Below are positions 54,031-64,000 of a stretch of DNA of 64,000 nt, in pieces. The notes beneath the pieces were generated by a model. That model did no database searches and had not been told where the DNA came from. It saw only the letters and a program-made list of their open reading frames with translations. How positions within the stretch are numbered: position 1 is the first letter of the stretch; each line of letters starts with the position of its first letter. This DNA comes from Burkholderia puraquae. Its GTDB lineage: Bacteria; Pseudomonadota; Gammaproteobacteria; Burkholderiales; Burkholderiaceae. Made by a program: the position numbers and the translations under genes. The stretch covers positions 124,001-188,000 of the forward strand of contig NZ_NBYX01000005.1 of assembly GCF_002099195.1 (NCBI RefSeq), written 5' to 3'.

Positions 54031-54992
54031 CGACCGGCGCGGCGTTCGCCTTCGTCGATACGCTGCACGACGTCGCGGTTCGGGATCTGGGCTGGCTGCT
54101 GGCCAGCCCGAGCCTGCTCACCGCGGTACCGGACGCGCCGCTTGCGCGCCCATGGCCGGATGCGACCGGACAGTCGGCCGTCGAAGCATGGCTCGCCGCG
54201 CTCGATGCGCAGCCCGAGCCGCTGCGTCGCGCGCTCGACGGGTTTCGGCCCACCCGGCTCGGCCGCTACGCCGAATGCCTGCTCGAGTATTTCCTGATGC
54301 ACGGACCGTCGCTGCGCCTCGTCGCGGCCAATCTGCCGCTGCGCAGCAACGGCAAGACGCTCGGCGAAGTCGATTTTCTCGTCGACGCGCCGGACGGGCG
54401 GCGCCTGCACTGGGAACTTGCGGTGAAGTGCTATCTGTGCGCGCCGGTGCAAGCCGGTGCATCGCTTGCCGATTTCGTCGGCCCCAACCTCGTCGACCGG
54501 TTCGACCGCAAGCGCAGCCGGTTGCTCGAGCATCAACTGCGGCTCGGCGATCGCGACGGGTTTGCGCGGCTAGGCTATGGCGCGCCGTCCGACGCGCAGA
54601 TGTTCATCAAGGGCTGGTTGTTCTATCCGCATGGTGCGCCGTTGCCGCCGGTGTCCGCGGAAATCGCGCCGGATCACCCGCGCGGTTTCTGGCTGACGCA
54701 CGCGCAGTGGCCGGCGTGGGCGGCCGCGCAGCGTGCCGGTACCGCATGGAGCGTATTGCCGAGGCTGGCGTGGCTGGCGCCGCGACGCGCTGCCGCCGAT
54801 GCCGGATTCGAACCCGAGCCGCTGGCGGCCGCTCTGGCGCTGCCGTCCGTGCTGACGGCACGCGAGGCCCCCGCGCTGATCGGCATTCATGAAAAGGGCA
54901 GTGACGGCACGTGGCGCGAAAGGGCGCGCGGCTTCGTCGTGCCGGACGACTGGCCGGTACGCGCACAGGCGTTCGCGGCGCAGGATCACTGA
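54027..54992 (+). CDS. DUF1853 family protein
   Basis: 321 residues, soluble. Recognisable DUF1853 features: VRDLGWLLASPSLL near 17, RLGRYAECLLEYFLMHGPSL near 80, and the PD-(D/E)XK-like core GKTLGEVDFLVDAPDGRRLH, then WELAVKCYL (E-x(n)-D...E-x-K) near 110-140, followed by DRFDRKRSRLLEHQLRL. The core suggests a nuclease-fold enzyme, but activity is unproven. The start overlaps the UDG stop (ATGA), so it may function with DNA repair. Convergent with thiD. Confidence 0.82.
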   Translation: MTTGAAFAFVDTLHDVAVRDLGWLLASPSLLTAVPDAPLARPWPDATGQSAVEAWLAALDAQPEPLRRALDGFRPTRLGRYAECLLEYFLMHGPSLRLVAANLPLRSNGKTLGEVDFLVDAPDGRRLHWELAVKCYLCAPVQAGASLADFVGPNLVDRFDRKRSRLLEHQLRLGDRDGFARLGYGAPSDAQMFIKGWLFYPHGAPLPPVSAEIAPDHPRGFWLTHAQWPAWAAAQRAGTAWSVLPRLAWLAPRRAAADAGFEPEPLAAALALPSVLTAREAPALIGIHEKGSDGTWRERARGFVVPDDWPVRAQAFAAQDH

Positions 54993-55010
54993 CGCCGCGT
55001 CAGCCGGCGC

Positions 55011-55820
55011 TTACCACCAGCGATGGAAGTGATGGACGGGGCCGACGCCGTGCCCGACGTCGAGGTGGCCGCTCGCGGCGATTGCGCCGGTCAGGTAGGT
55101 CTTGGCTTCCCGCACCGCGCTTTCGAGGTCAGGTTGCTGCGGCAGCAGCGCGGCGATCGCCGACGACAGCGTGCAGCCGGTGCCGTGCGTGTTGCTGACC
55201 GGCACGCGTGCGCCGTCGAGCCGCACGGTGCGCGTCGCTTCGACGAGCCAGTCGGGGCTCGCGGACGCGTCGGGCAGGTGGCCGCCTTTCATCAGCACGG
55301 CGCGCGCGCCCGTCTGCAGCAATGCCTGGCCTTGCCGGACCATGTCGTCTTCGGTCGTTGCGGGCACATCGTTCAGCAGGGCGGCCGCTTCGGGCAGGTT
55401 CGGCGTCACGACCGTCGCGAGCGGCAGCAGCGCATCGCGCAACGCGTCGACGGCATCGGGCGCGAGCAGCGCGTGCGAGCTTTTCGAGATCATCACCGTG
55501 TCGAGCACGACGAAGCGCGGCGCGTAACGGCGCAGCGCGTCGGCCACCGCTTGCACGATCGCCGCATTCGCGAGCATCCCGATCTTGACCGCATCGATGC
55601 GGATATCGCCGAACACCGCGTCGAGTTGCGCAGTCACGAACGCGGCATCCGGTGCATGCACGCCCGTCACGCCTCGCGTGTTCTGGGCGGTCAGCGCAGT
55701 GATCACGCTCGCGCCATACGTGCCGAGCGCTGAAAAGGTCTTCAGGTCGGCCTGGATGCCTGCGCCGCCGCCCGAATCGGAGCCGGCGATCGTCAGGATG
55801 TTGGGTATCGGGTGCGTCAT
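55011..55820 (-). CDS. thiD: Hydroxymethylpyrimidine/phosphomethylpyrimidine kinase
   Basis: 269 residues, ribokinase-like. Phosphorylates HMP and HMP-P for thiamine pyrophosphate synthesis. Motifs: [20 protein letters not shown] near 8-27, [19 protein letters not shown] near 33-51, IKIGML-type VKIGMLANA near 80, and the C-terminal anion-hole loop [17 protein letters not shown] near 208-224 with the catalytic Asp-equivalent region. Full length. No other thi gene is adjacent. Same strand as lplT, with 58 bp between them, so each may have its own promoter. Confidence 0.95.
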   Translation of the reverse strand: MTHPIPNILTIAGSDSGGGAGIQADLKTFSALGTYGASVITALTAQNTRGVTGVHAPDAAFVTAQLDAVFGDIRIDAVKIGMLANAAIVQAVADALRRYAPRFVVLDTVMISKSSHALLAPDAVDALRDALLPLATVVTPNLPEAAALLNDVPATTEDDMVRQGQALLQTGARAVLMKGGHLPDASASPDWLVEATRTVRLDGARVPVSNTHGTGCTLSSAIAALLPQQPDLESAVREAKTYLTGAIAASGHLDVGHGVGPVHHFHRWW

Positions 55821-55878
55821 CGGGGCAATGCGCCGGTTCGAAGACCGGCGCCGGCGGACGGAAACGGGAAGTGTAGCG

Positions 55879-57186
55879 TCAGTGCCGCGATTCGCCGATC
55901 AGCGCGACCGAGTCGAACTGACGCTGGTTTGCCTGGTGGCGGCGCATCACGAGCCACATCGTCAGGCAGACGAACGTGCCGAACAGCACGATCACGACGC
56001 CGACCGGCACGTCGAGCCACACGAGCACCGCATACAGGCACAGCATCACGAGCACCGACAGGTTCTCGTTGAAGTTCTGCACCGCGATCGAGTGGCCGGC
56101 CGACAGCAGCACGTGGCCGCGATGCTGCAGCAGCGCGTTCATCGGAACGACGAAGTAGCCCGACAGCGCGCCGACGCAGATCAGGAAGATGTACGCGATG
56201 ATCAGGTACACGGGCATGCGCAGGTGGCCGAAGTGCACGGCCCAGTGCGACGGGAACAGGTCGCGCGTGTAGAACGCCATCAACATTACCGCGATGCCCA
56301 TGATGATGCCGACGGGCAGTACGGTCAGCGATTTCTTCAACGGGATCCGGGCGGCGGCGGCGATTGCGCCGGCTGCGACGCCGACCGCGACCACGGCCTG
56401 CAGGATCGCGCCTTCCGACAGCGACATGCCGAGCGACACTTCAGCCCACTTCAGCACGATGAACTGCAGCGTCGCGCCCGCGCCCCAGAACAGCGTCGTG
56501 ACTGCCAGCGAGATCTGGCCGAGCTTGTCGCGCCAAAGCACCGTGAAGCAGTCGGCGAAATCCGTGAGGAGCTTGACCGGGCCGCGTTCCTGCTTCGGGT
56601 AGCGGGCGCCCGTATCGGGAATGCGCAGGTTGAACAGCGCGGCGATCACGTAGATCGCCATGATGATCGCCATCGCCGCTTCGGCGGGGGTGCCGATCCA
56701 GGCGGGCGTATGCGCGATCACGTGCGACGCGATATGCGGGCTGATCAGCGCACCGCCGAGCACGGTGCCGAGGATGATCGAGCTGACGGTCGTGCCTTCG
56801 ATCCAGCCGTTCGCGGCGACCAGCCGGTCGGCCGGCAGCAGTTCGGTGAGGATGCCGTATTTCGCGGGCGAGTAGGCCGCCGCGCCGAAGCCGACGATCC
56901 CGTACGCGATCAGCGGGTGGGCGCCGAACAGCATGATCATGCAGCCGACGACCTTGATCGAGTTGGTGATGAACATCACGCGGCCCTTCGGCCGCGAATC
57001 CGCGAAGGCGCCGACATACGCCGCCAGCACCACATAGGACAACACGAAGAACAGCTTCAACAGCGGTGTCATCCAGTTGGGGGCGTGAAGGTCTTTCAGC
57101 AGGGCGATGGCGGCGATGAGGAGCGCATTGTCGGCCAGCGACGAGAAAAACTGCGCGGCCATGATGGTGTAAAAACCTTTTTTCAT
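55879..57186 (-). CDS. lplT: Lysophospholipid transporter (MFS)
   Basis: 435 residues with 12 membrane helices. The N-terminus [20 protein letters not shown] and [18 protein letters not shown] match LplT, and the cytoplasmic loop [20 protein letters not shown] is the MFS signature. [20 protein letters not shown] is a strongly conserved family segment. LplT flips lysophospholipids into the cytoplasm for re-acylation. In E. coli it is paired or fused with the acyltransferase Aas; here it stands alone and is divergent from alr. Confidence 0.9.
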   Translation of the reverse strand: MKKGFYTIMAAQFFSSLADNALLIAAIALLKDLHAPNWMTPLLKLFFVLSYVVLAAYVGAFADSRPKGRVMFITNSIKVVGCMIMLFGAHPLIAYGIVGFGAAAYSPAKYGILTELLPADRLVAANGWIEGTTVSSIILGTVLGGALISPHIASHVIAHTPAWIGTPAEAAMAIIMAIYVIAALFNLRIPDTGARYPKQERGPVKLLTDFADCFTVLWRDKLGQISLAVTTLFWGAGATLQFIVLKWAEVSLGMSLSEGAILQAVVAVGVAAGAIAAAARIPLKKSLTVLPVGIIMGIAVMLMAFYTRDLFPSHWAVHFGHLRMPVYLIIAYIFLICVGALSGYFVVPMNALLQHRGHVLLSAGHSIAVQNFNENLSVLVMLCLYAVLVWLDVPVGVVIVLFGTFVCLTMWLVMRRHQANQRQFDSVALIGESRH

Positions 57187-57404
57187 CTGATGCGATGCTT
57201 TCGTCGCTGCGGCAGGGCCGCGTAGGCCGCCTGGTATGCGATCGGCTTATTCCGTTCGAAATGGGTTGTGCGCACGGCTTTATAACATGAAAATACGCCA
57301 ATTCGGACTAGCAAGATTCCCCGATCGTTCCGCAAATTGTCGGCTTCGGTGCTCAAAAGGCGCGGTAAGCTGATGATTCGCAAGCGTCTTTACGTAAATT
57401 TCCC

Positions 57405-58475
57405 ATGCCGCGCCCGATCTCCGCCACCATCCATACCGCCGCTCTCGCGAACAATCTCTCCGTCGTCCGCCGCTTTGCCGGCCCGTCCAAGGTCTGGGCG
57501 GTCGTCAAGGCCAACGCGTACGGTCACGGTCTCGCGCGTGCGTTTCCCGGCCTGCGCGGCACCGACGGCTTCGGGCTGCTCGACCTCGACGAGGCCGTCA
57601 AGCTGCGCGAGCTCGGCTGGGCCGGTCCGATCCTGCTGCTCGAAGGGTTCTTCCGCTCGACCGACATCGACGTGATCGACCGCTACAGCCTGACGACGAC
57701 CGTCCACAACGACGAGCAGATGCGGATGCTGGAAACGGCGCGGCTGTCGAAGCCCGTCAACGTGCAGCTCAAGATGAACAGCGGGATGAACCGGCTCGGT
57801 TACCTGCCGGAAAAATACCGCGCCGCATGGGAACGTGCCCGCGCGTGCCCCGGCATCGGCCAGATCACGTTGATGACCCATTTTTCGGATGCGGATAACG
57901 AGCGCGGCGTCGCCGAGCAGCTCGCGACGTTCGAGCGCGGCGCGGAAAATATTGCCGGCGCGCGCAGCCTTGCGAATTCGGCGGCCGTGCTGTGGCATCC
58001 GGACACCCACTTCGACTGGGTGCGCCCGGGGATCGTGCTGTACGGCGCGTCGCCGTCCGGGCTGTCGTCCGACATCGCCGACACGGGGCTGAAGCCTGCG
58101 ATGACGCTCACGTCCGAGCTGATCGCGGTTCAGACGATCGGGAAGGGCCAGGCCATCGGCTACGGCTCGACGTTCTCCGCGCAGGCGCCGATGCGGATCG
58201 GCGTGGTCGCGTGCGGCTACGCGGACGGCTATCCGAGGGTCGCGCCCGAAGGCACGCCCGTGATCGTCGACGGCATCCGTACACGCATCGTCGGCCGCGT
58301 ATCGATGGACATGATCACCGTCGACCTGACCCCGTGCCCGCAGGCCGGCGTCGGCGCGCGCGTCGAGCTGTGGGGCAACACCCTGCCGATCGACGACGTC
58401 GCCCGCCATTGCGGCACGATCGGTTACGAGCTGATGTGCGCGGTTGCCGGCCGCGTGCCTGTGCGCGCGGAATAA
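57405..58475 (+). CDS. alr: Alanine racemase
   Basis: 356 residues. PLP-dependent, converts L-alanine to D-alanine for peptidoglycan. The PLP Lys is in [18 protein letters not shown] near 35; NSGMNRLGY near 128; the second catalytic Tyr near [15 protein letters not shown] in the C-terminal beta domain near 270, with [11 protein letters not shown] near 302 and [12 protein letters not shown] near 325. Full length. Start ATG 57405 lacks a clear ribosome site. It is followed 11 bp later by radA, a conserved pairing in betaproteobacteria. Confidence 0.95.
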   Translation: MPRPISATIHTAALANNLSVVRRFAGPSKVWAVVKANAYGHGLARAFPGLRGTDGFGLLDLDEAVKLRELGWAGPILLLEGFFRSTDIDVIDRYSLTTTVHNDEQMRMLETARLSKPVNVQLKMNSGMNRLGYLPEKYRAAWERARACPGIGQITLMTHFSDADNERGVAEQLATFERGAENIAGARSLANSAAVLWHPDTHFDWVRPGIVLYGASPSGLSSDIADTGLKPAMTLTSELIAVQTIGKGQAIGYGSTFSAQAPMRIGVVACGYADGYPRVAPEGTPVIVDGIRTRIVGRVSMDMITVDLTPCPQAGVGARVELWGNTLPIDDVARHCGTIGYELMCAVAGRVPVRAE

Positions 58476-58486
58476 GGGCATTGCGC

Positions 58487-59863
58487 GTGGCCAAACAGAA
58501 AACCGTATACGTCTGCAGCGAGTGCGGCGGACAGACCCCGAAGTGGCAGGGCCAATGCCCGTCGTGCCAGGCCTGGAACACGCTGGTCGAATCGGTTGCC
58601 GAGGCGCCGTCGGCCCATCGTTTCCAGTCGCTCGCGAAGCGGGCGCCCGTCCAGCGTCTCGTCGACATCGAAGCGGCCGACGTGCCGCGCTTCTCGACCG
58701 GCATCGGCGAATTCGACCGCGTGCTCGGCGGCGGGCTGGTCGCCGGCGGCGTCGTGCTGATCGGCGGCGACCCGGGCATCGGCAAGTCGACGCTGCTGCT
58801 GCAGTCGCTCGCGGACATCGCGAGCGAGCGGCGCGCGCTCTATATCAGCGGCGAGGAATCGGCCGCGCAGATCGCGTTGCGTGCGCAACGGCTTGCGCTG
58901 CTCGATGGCGGCACGCCGGCAGCCGAACTGAAGCTGCTCGCCGAGATCCAGCTCGAAAAGATCCAGGCCGCGATCGACGCGGAACGGCCGGACGTGGCCG
59001 TCATCGACTCGATCCAGACGGTCTATTCGGAGGCGCTCACGTCGGCGCCGGGCTCCGTCGCGCAGGTGCGCGAGTGCGCGGCGCAGCTCACGCGCATCGC
59101 GAAGCAGTCGGGCACCGCGATCATCATGGTCGGGCACGTGACGAAGGAGGGCAACCTGGCCGGCCCGCGCGTGCTCGAGCACATCGTCGACACGGTGCTG
59201 TACTTCGAAGGCGACACGCATTCGTCGTTCCGGCTCGTGCGCGCATTCAAGAACCGCTTCGGTGCGGTCAACGAACTCGGCGTGTTCGCGATGACCGAGC
59301 GCGGGCTGCGTGGCGTCGCGAATCCGTCCGCGCTGTTCCTGTCGCAGCACGAGCAGGTCGTGCCGGGCTCGTGCGTGCTCGTCACGCAGGAAGGCACGCG
59401 CCCGCTGCTCGTCGAAATCCAGGCGCTCGTCGATACGGCGCACGTGCCGAACCCGCGCCGGCTCGCGGTCGGCCTCGAGCAGAACCGGCTCGCGATGCTG
59501 CTCGCGGTGCTGCACCGGCACGCCGGCATCGCATGCTTTGACCAGGACGTATTCCTCAATGCGGTCGGTGGCGTGAAGATCACCGAGCCGGCCGCCGACC
59601 TCGCGGTGTTGCTTGCGATCCATTCGTCGATGCGCAACAAGGCGCTGCCGAAGGGGCTGATCGTGTTCGGCGAAGTCGGGCTGGCGGGCGAGATCCGGCC
59701 GTCCCCGCGGGGGCAGGAGCGGCTGCGAGAAGCCGCGAAGCTCGGCTTCACGATCGCGCTGATCCCGAAGGCGAATGCGCCGAAGCAGGCGATCGAAGGG
59801 CTGAAGGTGATGGCCGTCGAACGGATCGAACAGGCGATCGACAGCGTGCGCGATCTCGAGTAA
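58487..59863 (+). CDS. radA: DNA repair protein RadA
   Basis: 458 residues. RecA-like branch-migration helicase in recombination. N-terminal zinc finger VCSECGGQTPKWQGQCPSCQ (C4) at 9-28; Walker A GGDPGIGKSTLL near 95; RadA-specific KNRFG in RAFKNRFGAVNELG near 253; a Lon-like C-terminal domain (PAADLAVLLAIHSSMRNKAL near 370). The GTG start at 58487 has AAGGGC eight bases upstream and gives the canonical MAKQKTVYVC beginning. Operon with alr. Confidence 0.95.
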   Translation: MAKQKTVYVCSECGGQTPKWQGQCPSCQAWNTLVESVAEAPSAHRFQSLAKRAPVQRLVDIEAADVPRFSTGIGEFDRVLGGGLVAGGVVLIGGDPGIGKSTLLLQSLADIASERRALYISGEESAAQIALRAQRLALLDGGTPAAELKLLAEIQLEKIQAAIDAERPDVAVIDSIQTVYSEALTSAPGSVAQVRECAAQLTRIAKQSGTAIIMVGHVTKEGNLAGPRVLEHIVDTVLYFEGDTHSSFRLVRAFKNRFGAVNELGVFAMTERGLRGVANPSALFLSQHEQVVPGSCVLVTQEGTRPLLVEIQALVDTAHVPNPRRLAVGLEQNRLAMLLAVLHRHAGIACFDQDVFLNAVGGVKITEPAADLAVLLAIHSSMRNKALPKGLIVFGEVGLAGEIRPSPRGQERLREAAKLGFTIALIPKANAPKQAIEGLKVMAVERIEQAIDSVRDLE

Positions 59864-60009
59864 ACGGCTCGGCAGGCATACGGGCTATGCCCGTGGGCGA
59901 TCTGTCGCGTAATTCGTTGTAAAGAATATGTAGGGTTCTGTAACCCGCCGGACATTGCTTTTCCCTATCCTTTGCCGGATTGTCGAACCGCGCAATGCGA
60001 AGGGATCCT

Positions 60010-60276
60010 ATGTTGAAATCGTATGGGGAAGCGCCGAGCGGACGCCTTTACAACCTGCGTGGCTGCCGTGTGTCGGAGCCGATTCGCCAACCCTGGGGCG
60101 GCGGATGCCGGATCGTCGAATGGATCGACGAAGAGGGGCGCCTCGCGCGCAAGGTCGTGTCCGAGGACGTGACGGAAGCGGAAGTCGCCGCGGCGATCAG
60201 GCTGCCGACCGAAGGGCGCCGGTACCTGATGGGTGACGACGAGCAGATGCCGCGCGACACGTTGCCGCGGCGCTGA
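60010..60276 (+). CDS. Small hypothetical protein (possibly DUF2866)
   Basis: 88 residues starting MLKSYGEAPSGRLYNLRGCR. No signal peptide. A compact, beta-containing segment (VSEPIRQPWGGGCRIVEWID, then RLARKVVSEDVTEAEVAAAI) ends in a polar tail MGDDEQMPRDTLPRR. It resembles a small uncharacterised Burkholderia family that I tentatively recall as DUF2866. AGGGA lies four to eight bases upstream. An AT-rich promoter-like region (59905-59985) precedes it. Function unknown. Confidence 0.65.
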   Translation: MLKSYGEAPSGRLYNLRGCRVSEPIRQPWGGGCRIVEWIDEEGRLARKVVSEDVTEAEVAAAIRLPTEGRRYLMGDDEQMPRDTLPRR

Positions 60277-60330
60277 GCCGGCGGCTCGGCGAGCAGCCGG
60301 TGAACCGAGTGACGACGGTAATGAATGAAC

Positions 60331-60354
60331 AGGCCGGGCCCGCGCGCCCGGCCT
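60331..60354 (+). terminator. GC-rich hairpin after the 88-aa gene
   Basis: AGGCCGGGC / GCCCGGCCT, a 9-bp stem with CCGCGC loop and only a short TTG tail. Likely a weak or Rho-aided terminator. Confidence 0.4.
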
Positions 60355-60485
60355 TGTCGTATCCGGGCCTGCGGAGGGCCGGATGATCGGTCGAGGTGCC
60401 GCGATGCCAAGGCACCGCGGCGCTCAGGCTGCCGGCACGCCGTGCCGGCGTATTGGTGTTTTGGCCGGCCGCGCTGCGGCTGCGG

Positions 60486-62417
60486 TCAGCCGATCTGCTC
60501 GAGTTCTTCCTGCGCGGCGAGCCAGTCGGCCTCGACCGTTTCGAGACGCGTGTTGACGTCCCCGAGCTTGCGGATCGCGTCGGTCAGCGCCGTCTTGCGC
60601 TCGGCTTCGTAGCTCGCCGGATCGGCGACGAATGCATCGAGGCGCGCCTTCTCGGCGTGCAGCGTCTCCATTTCCCTTTCGAGCTTCGTGATGCGCGTCT
60701 GCAGCGGCTTCTTCAGCACCGACAGGCGCTGCCGTTCCTCGGCGGCCTGACGCTTCTGGTCCTTGCGGTTGGCCGCGGCACCCGCGCCCGGCGAAGCCGC
60801 GCTGTCGGCCTTCGCGGCCGCGCGCTGCTCGGCCGCGTGCTGCAGCAGCCAGTCGCGGTAGTCGTCGAGGTCGCCGTCGAACGGCTGCAGCCGGTGCTTC
60901 GCGACCAGCATGAACTGGTCGGTCGTCGCGCGCAGCAGGTGGCGGTCGTGCGAGACGAGGATCAGCGTGCCTTCAAACTGGGCGAGCGCCATCGTCAGCG
61001 CGTGGCGTGTTTCGAGGTCGAGGTGGTTGGTCGGTTCGTCGAGTAGCAGCAGGTTCGGCTTCTGCCAGATGATCAGCGCGAGCGCGAGGCGTGCCTTTTC
61101 ACCGCCGGAGAACGGCCCGACCGGGCTGGTCGCCATGTCGCCCGAGAAGTTGAAGCCGCCGAGGAAGTCGCGCAGCTCCTGCTCGCGCGTGTCGGGCGCG
61201 AGCCGCGCCAGATGCGCGAGCGGCGAATCGTCCTCGCGCAGCGTTTCGAGCTGGTGCTGCGCGAAATAGCCGATCGTCAGCCCCTTGCCGTCGCGGACGT
61301 GCCCCGACAGCGGCGCGAGCGTGCCGGCCAGCGTCTTGATCAGCGTCGACTTGCCCTGGCCGTTCGCGCCGAGCAGGCCGATGCGCTGGCCGTTCTGGAT
61401 CGACAGCGCGACGCGCTCGACGATCGGGATTTCCGCTCCGCCGTCGGCGTGGTAGCCGCAGCGGACGTCTTCCATCACCATCATCGGGTTCGGCGCGGCA
61501 TCGGGCGTGCGGAATTCGAACGTGAACGGAGACGCGATGTGCGCGGGCGCGATCAGCTCCATCTTCTCGAGCGCCTTCATCCGGCTCTGCGCCTGCTTGG
61601 CCTTGGTCGCCTTGGCCTTGAAGCGGTCGACGAAGCTCTGCAGGTGCTCGATCGTCTTCTGCTGCTTTTCGTAGGCGTTTTGCTGCAGCGCCAGTTGCTG
61701 CGCGCGCAGCACTTCGAACTGCGAGTAGTTGCCGCCGTAGCGTTTCACCTGGCGGTTTTCCAGGTGCAGCGTGACGTTGCAGATCGAATCGAGGAATTCG
61801 CGGTCGTGCGAAATCACGACGAGCGTGCCGGGGTAGCGGTGCAGCCAGTCTTCGAGCCAGACGATCGCGTCGAGGTCGAGGTGGTTCGTCGGCTCGTCGA
61901 GCAGCAGCAAGTCGGAGCGGCACATCAGCGCCTGCGCGAGATTCAGGCGCATGCGCCAGCCGCCGGAGAAGCTGGCAACGGATTCGCGCGTCTGCGCGAG
62001 CGTGAAGCCGAGGCCGAGCAGCAGCGCCTCGGCACGGGCGGGCGCGGTGTAGCCGTCGGCGTCGGCGAACGCCGCGTGCGCGTCGGCTTCGGCGGCGCCG
62101 TCATGCGCGGCGGAAGCGGCGGCGATGCGCGCCTCGATCTCGCGCAGCGCGGCGTCGCCGTCGAGCGTGTAGTCGAGCGCCGAGCGGTCGACGGCGGGCG
62201 TTTCCTGCGACACATGGGCGATCCGCCACGACGGCGGCATCGAGAAATCGCCGCCGTCCGAGTGCAGCTCGCCGCGCAGGACCGAGAACAGGGTCGACTT
62301 GCCGGCGCCGTTCGCGCCGATCAGGCCGGCTTTCTCGCCGGGATTGAGCACGAAGGAGGTCGACTCGAACAGCGGCTTGGTGCCGCGCGCAAGGCTGAAC
62401 TGATTGAAACGGATCAC
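60486..62417 (-). CDS. ABC-F family ATPase (YheS/Uup type)
   Basis: 643 residues, two ABC domains and no membrane part. Domain 1: Walker A GANGAGKSTLF near 37, signature SFSGGWRMRLNLAQ near 150, Walker B LLLLDEPTNHLD near 172. Linker helices (KQQKTIEHLQSFVDRFKAKA) near 245-290. Domain 2: Walker A GANGQGKSTLI near 350, signature FSGGEKARLALAL near 440, Walker B LLLLDEPTNHLD near 460. The C-terminal 90 residues form a basic then acidic coiled coil. ABC-F proteins act on the ribosome. DEPTNHLD in both halves is characteristic. The family role here (translation quality control) is inferred. Confidence 0.93.
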   Translation of the reverse strand: MIRFNQFSLARGTKPLFESTSFVLNPGEKAGLIGANGAGKSTLFSVLRGELHSDGGDFSMPPSWRIAHVSQETPAVDRSALDYTLDGDAALREIEARIAAASAAHDGAAEADAHAAFADADGYTAPARAEALLLGLGFTLAQTRESVASFSGGWRMRLNLAQALMCRSDLLLLDEPTNHLDLDAIVWLEDWLHRYPGTLVVISHDREFLDSICNVTLHLENRQVKRYGGNYSQFEVLRAQQLALQQNAYEKQQKTIEHLQSFVDRFKAKATKAKQAQSRMKALEKMELIAPAHIASPFTFEFRTPDAAPNPMMVMEDVRCGYHADGGAEIPIVERVALSIQNGQRIGLLGANGQGKSTLIKTLAGTLAPLSGHVRDGKGLTIGYFAQHQLETLREDDSPLAHLARLAPDTREQELRDFLGGFNFSGDMATSPVGPFSGGEKARLALALIIWQKPNLLLLDEPTNHLDLETRHALTMALAQFEGTLILVSHDRHLLRATTDQFMLVAKHRLQPFDGDLDDYRDWLLQHAAEQRAAAKADSAASPGAGAAANRKDQKRQAAEERQRLSVLKKPLQTRITKLEREMETLHAEKARLDAFVADPASYEAERKTALTDAIRKLGDVNTRLETVEADWLAAQEELEQIG

Positions 62418-62553
62418 GGCGGAAATGACTGGCCAAAACCGCTATTCTAGACTGCGCGCCGCTTGCGCCGGGCATTGACCGTTCGGCGGATGCCGCAACG
62501 GGGCAATTTCGCCTAGACTCCACGTCGATCCGGTTTCGTTAAAGGAGTGCCCG

Positions 62554-63033
62554 ATGTCCACCCTGTATTCGTTCAGCGCAGAGACGCTTGCCGGCGCGCC
62601 GGCCTCGCTCGACGCGTATCGCGGCAAGGTGCTGCTGATCGTCAACACCGCGAGCGAGTGTGGCTTCACGCCGCAGTACGCGGGCCTGCAGAAGCTGTAT
62701 GACCAGTACGCGGCGCGCGGCTTCTATGTGCTCGGCTTCCCGTGCAACCAGTTCGGCAAGCAGGAGCCGGGCGACGCCGCACAGATCGGCGCGTTCTGCG
62801 AGCGCAATTACGGCGTCACGTTCCCGATGTTCGCGAAGATCGACGTGAAGGGCGACCATGCGCATCCGCTGTACCGCTACCTGACCGACGAAGCGCCCGG
62901 CATTCTCGGCCTCAAGGCGATCAAGTGGAATTTCACGAAATTCCTGATCGATCGCGAAGGGCGCATCGTCAAGCGCTATGCACCGTCGACCAAGCCGGAC
63001 GAAATCGCCGCGGATATCGACAAGCTGCTCTGA
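62554..63033 (+). CDS. Glutathione peroxidase (BtuE/GPx type)
   Basis: 159 residues. Peroxidatic Cys in [16 protein letters not shown] near 37, catalytic Gln in [13 protein letters not shown] near 70, and the WNF tripeptide in [10 protein letters not shown] near 128 complete the active-site set. Cys replaces the selenocysteine of animal enzymes; the second Cys in FPCNQF would allow thioredoxin-dependent turnover. Reduces organic and hydrogen peroxides in the cytoplasm. AAGGAG is six bases before the start. Divergent from the ABC-F gene. Confidence 0.94.
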   Translation: MSTLYSFSAETLAGAPASLDAYRGKVLLIVNTASECGFTPQYAGLQKLYDQYAARGFYVLGFPCNQFGKQEPGDAAQIGAFCERNYGVTFPMFAKIDVKGDHAHPLYRYLTDEAPGILGLKAIKWNFTKFLIDREGRIVKRYAPSTKPDEIAADIDKLL

Positions 63034-63093
63034 CGGCCGCTGGCGGCGTTCGCGGCGCCTGTGCGGATCGCACGGGCGCCACCGTCCCGGCCG

Positions 63094-64000
63094 TTACAGA
63101 ATCGGTGCGAACAGCCGCGCGACGTGCATCGCGATGCGCCGCCAGGCGGGCGACCGGCGGTATTCGTTCGCGTCGACCTCGTACGCCTGCGTGAAGTCGG
63201 CATCGAGCATCGTCTCGACCTCGTCGGCGAAGGCGCGGTCGACGGTCAGCACCATGATCTCGAAATTGAGGCGGAACGAGCGGTTGTCGAGATTCGCGCT
63301 GCCGATCGCCGCCGCGATGCGGTCGATCAGCACGACCTTCTGGTGCAGGAAGCCGGGCCGGTAGCGGAACACCTTGACGCCCGCGTCCACCAGGTCGCGC
63401 GCGTACAGCTTCGATGCTTCGAATACCACGTAGTGATCGCGCCGGCTCGGGATCAGGATGCGCACGTCGACACCGCGCATCACGGCGAGCTTCAGTGCGG
63501 AGATCACGGCTTCGTCGGGGACGAGGTACGGCGTGGTGATCCAGACCCGCTCGCGCGCGGCATTGATTGCCTCGACGAAGAACAGCGAGCCCGTCTCCTG
63601 CTTGTCGGCCGGCCCCATCGGCACCGCGAGGCAGTGCATGTTGTCGCCGGGCTGCGCGGGCGGCGGCAGCGCGAGCGGCGGCAGCTTCTGCGTCGCCCAG
63701 TGCCAGTCTTCGGCGAACACGTACTGGATGCTCGCGACCACCGGGCCGCGGATCTCGATGTGCGTGTCGCGCCACGGCGACAGGCGTGGCTTCGCGCCGA
63801 GATACTCGACGCCGACGTTGTGGCCGCCGACGAACGCGCAATTGCCGTCGACGACGACGATCTTGCGGTGGTTGCGGAAGTTGAGCTGGAAGCGGTTGAC
63901 GAACTTGCGGTTGGTCGCGAACGGATGAACCTCGACGCCGCCCCGGCGCAATGTCTCGACGTAGCCGTGCGGCAGGTCGAAGCTGCCGATGCTGTCGTAC
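63094..64000 (-). CDS. Cardiolipin synthase-like phospholipase D protein, partial (N-terminus beyond window)
   Basis: About 302 C-terminal residues are visible. Two HKD motifs: [20 protein letters not shown] and [20 protein letters not shown] (H-x-K-x4-D), the pair needed for phosphatidyl transfer. [20 protein letters not shown] and [20 protein letters not shown] are conserved in ClsA/B. The chain ends [11 protein letters not shown]. The enzyme would join two phosphatidylglycerols to cardiolipin at the membrane. The N-terminal membrane helices of ClsA, if present, lie beyond 64000, so the subtype cannot be fixed. Confidence 0.9.
   Translation of the reverse strand, partial: YDSIGSFDLPHGYVETLRRGGVEVHPFATNRKFVNRFQLNFRNHRKIVVVDGNCAFVGGHNVGVEYLGAKPRLSPWRDTHIEIRGPVVASIQYVFAEDWHWATQKLPPLALPPPAQPGDNMHCLAVPMGPADKQETGSLFFVEAINAARERVWITTPYLVPDEAVISALKLAVMRGVDVRILIPSRRDHYVVFEASKLYARDLVDAGVKVFRYRPGFLHQKVVLIDRIAAAIGSANLDNRSFRLNFEIMVLTVDRAFADEVETMLDADFTQAYEVDANEYRRSPAWRRIAMHVARLFAPIL

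Overview
The window looks like a chromosome segment of a GC-rich betaproteobacterium, most likely a Burkholderia of the cepacia-complex type. This is an inference from codon usage, from DUF4148 and PXPV-repeat proteins (families concentrated in Burkholderiaceae), and from a cyoABCD, yejABEF, glyoxylate-shunt and alr-radA gene set. No database search was possible, so species and exact homologues are not claimed.

Bases 1 to about 13060 are the right-hand part of an integrated prophage, all genes on the minus strand. From right to left: a P4-type tyrosine integrase; an AlpA-like regulator, a small unknown and a primase-polymerase/helicase (early operon ending in a terminator); a repeat-rich stretch resembling a replication origin; a promoter; two small virion-module unknowns, a 56-aa zinc-binding-like protein, terminase small and large subunits, two small unknowns and two tail-fibre-like genes; then a gene cut by the window edge. 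Portal and capsid genes are not in the window. A palindromic operator family (TGTTACGA-N3-TCGTAACA) marks several control points. The right end carries what looks like the 3' end of a tRNA-Ser gene followed by a terminator, which is a candidate attR.

From about 14.2 kb the window is host chromosome. 14.2-19.9 kb: an orphan NuoM-like proton channel subunit and the cytochrome bo3 quinol oxidase genes cyoABCD. 19.9-29.5 kb: a two-component system plus a second, receiver-degenerate response regulator, two small secreted DUF4148-type proteins and an RND tripartite efflux operon. A shared 14-bp inverted-repeat motif sits upstream of each of these transcription units, which suggests one regulon. 29.7-36.2 kb: a PXPV-repeat protein and the yejABEF peptide importer. 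36.2-39.7 kb: an NlpC/P60 hydrolase, a patatin lipoprotein and gltX. 39.8-41.1 kb: a tRNA cluster (Ala, then Glu-Asp three times) ending in a 91-bp duplication.

41.2-49.0 kb: a GNAT enzyme, an AraC regulator, a gamma-glutamylcyclotransferase-like protein and the glyoxylate shunt (aceB, aceA) with a HAD dehalogenase, a LysR regulator and a universal stress protein. 49.4-55 kb: a DEAD-box RNA helicase with a structured leader, an acyl-CoA-binding protein, and the overlapping tsaB-rimI-udg-DUF1853 operon. 55-64 kb: thiD, lplT, alr-radA, a small unknown, an ABC-F ATPase, glutathione peroxidase and a cardiolipin-synthase-like gene cut by the right edge.
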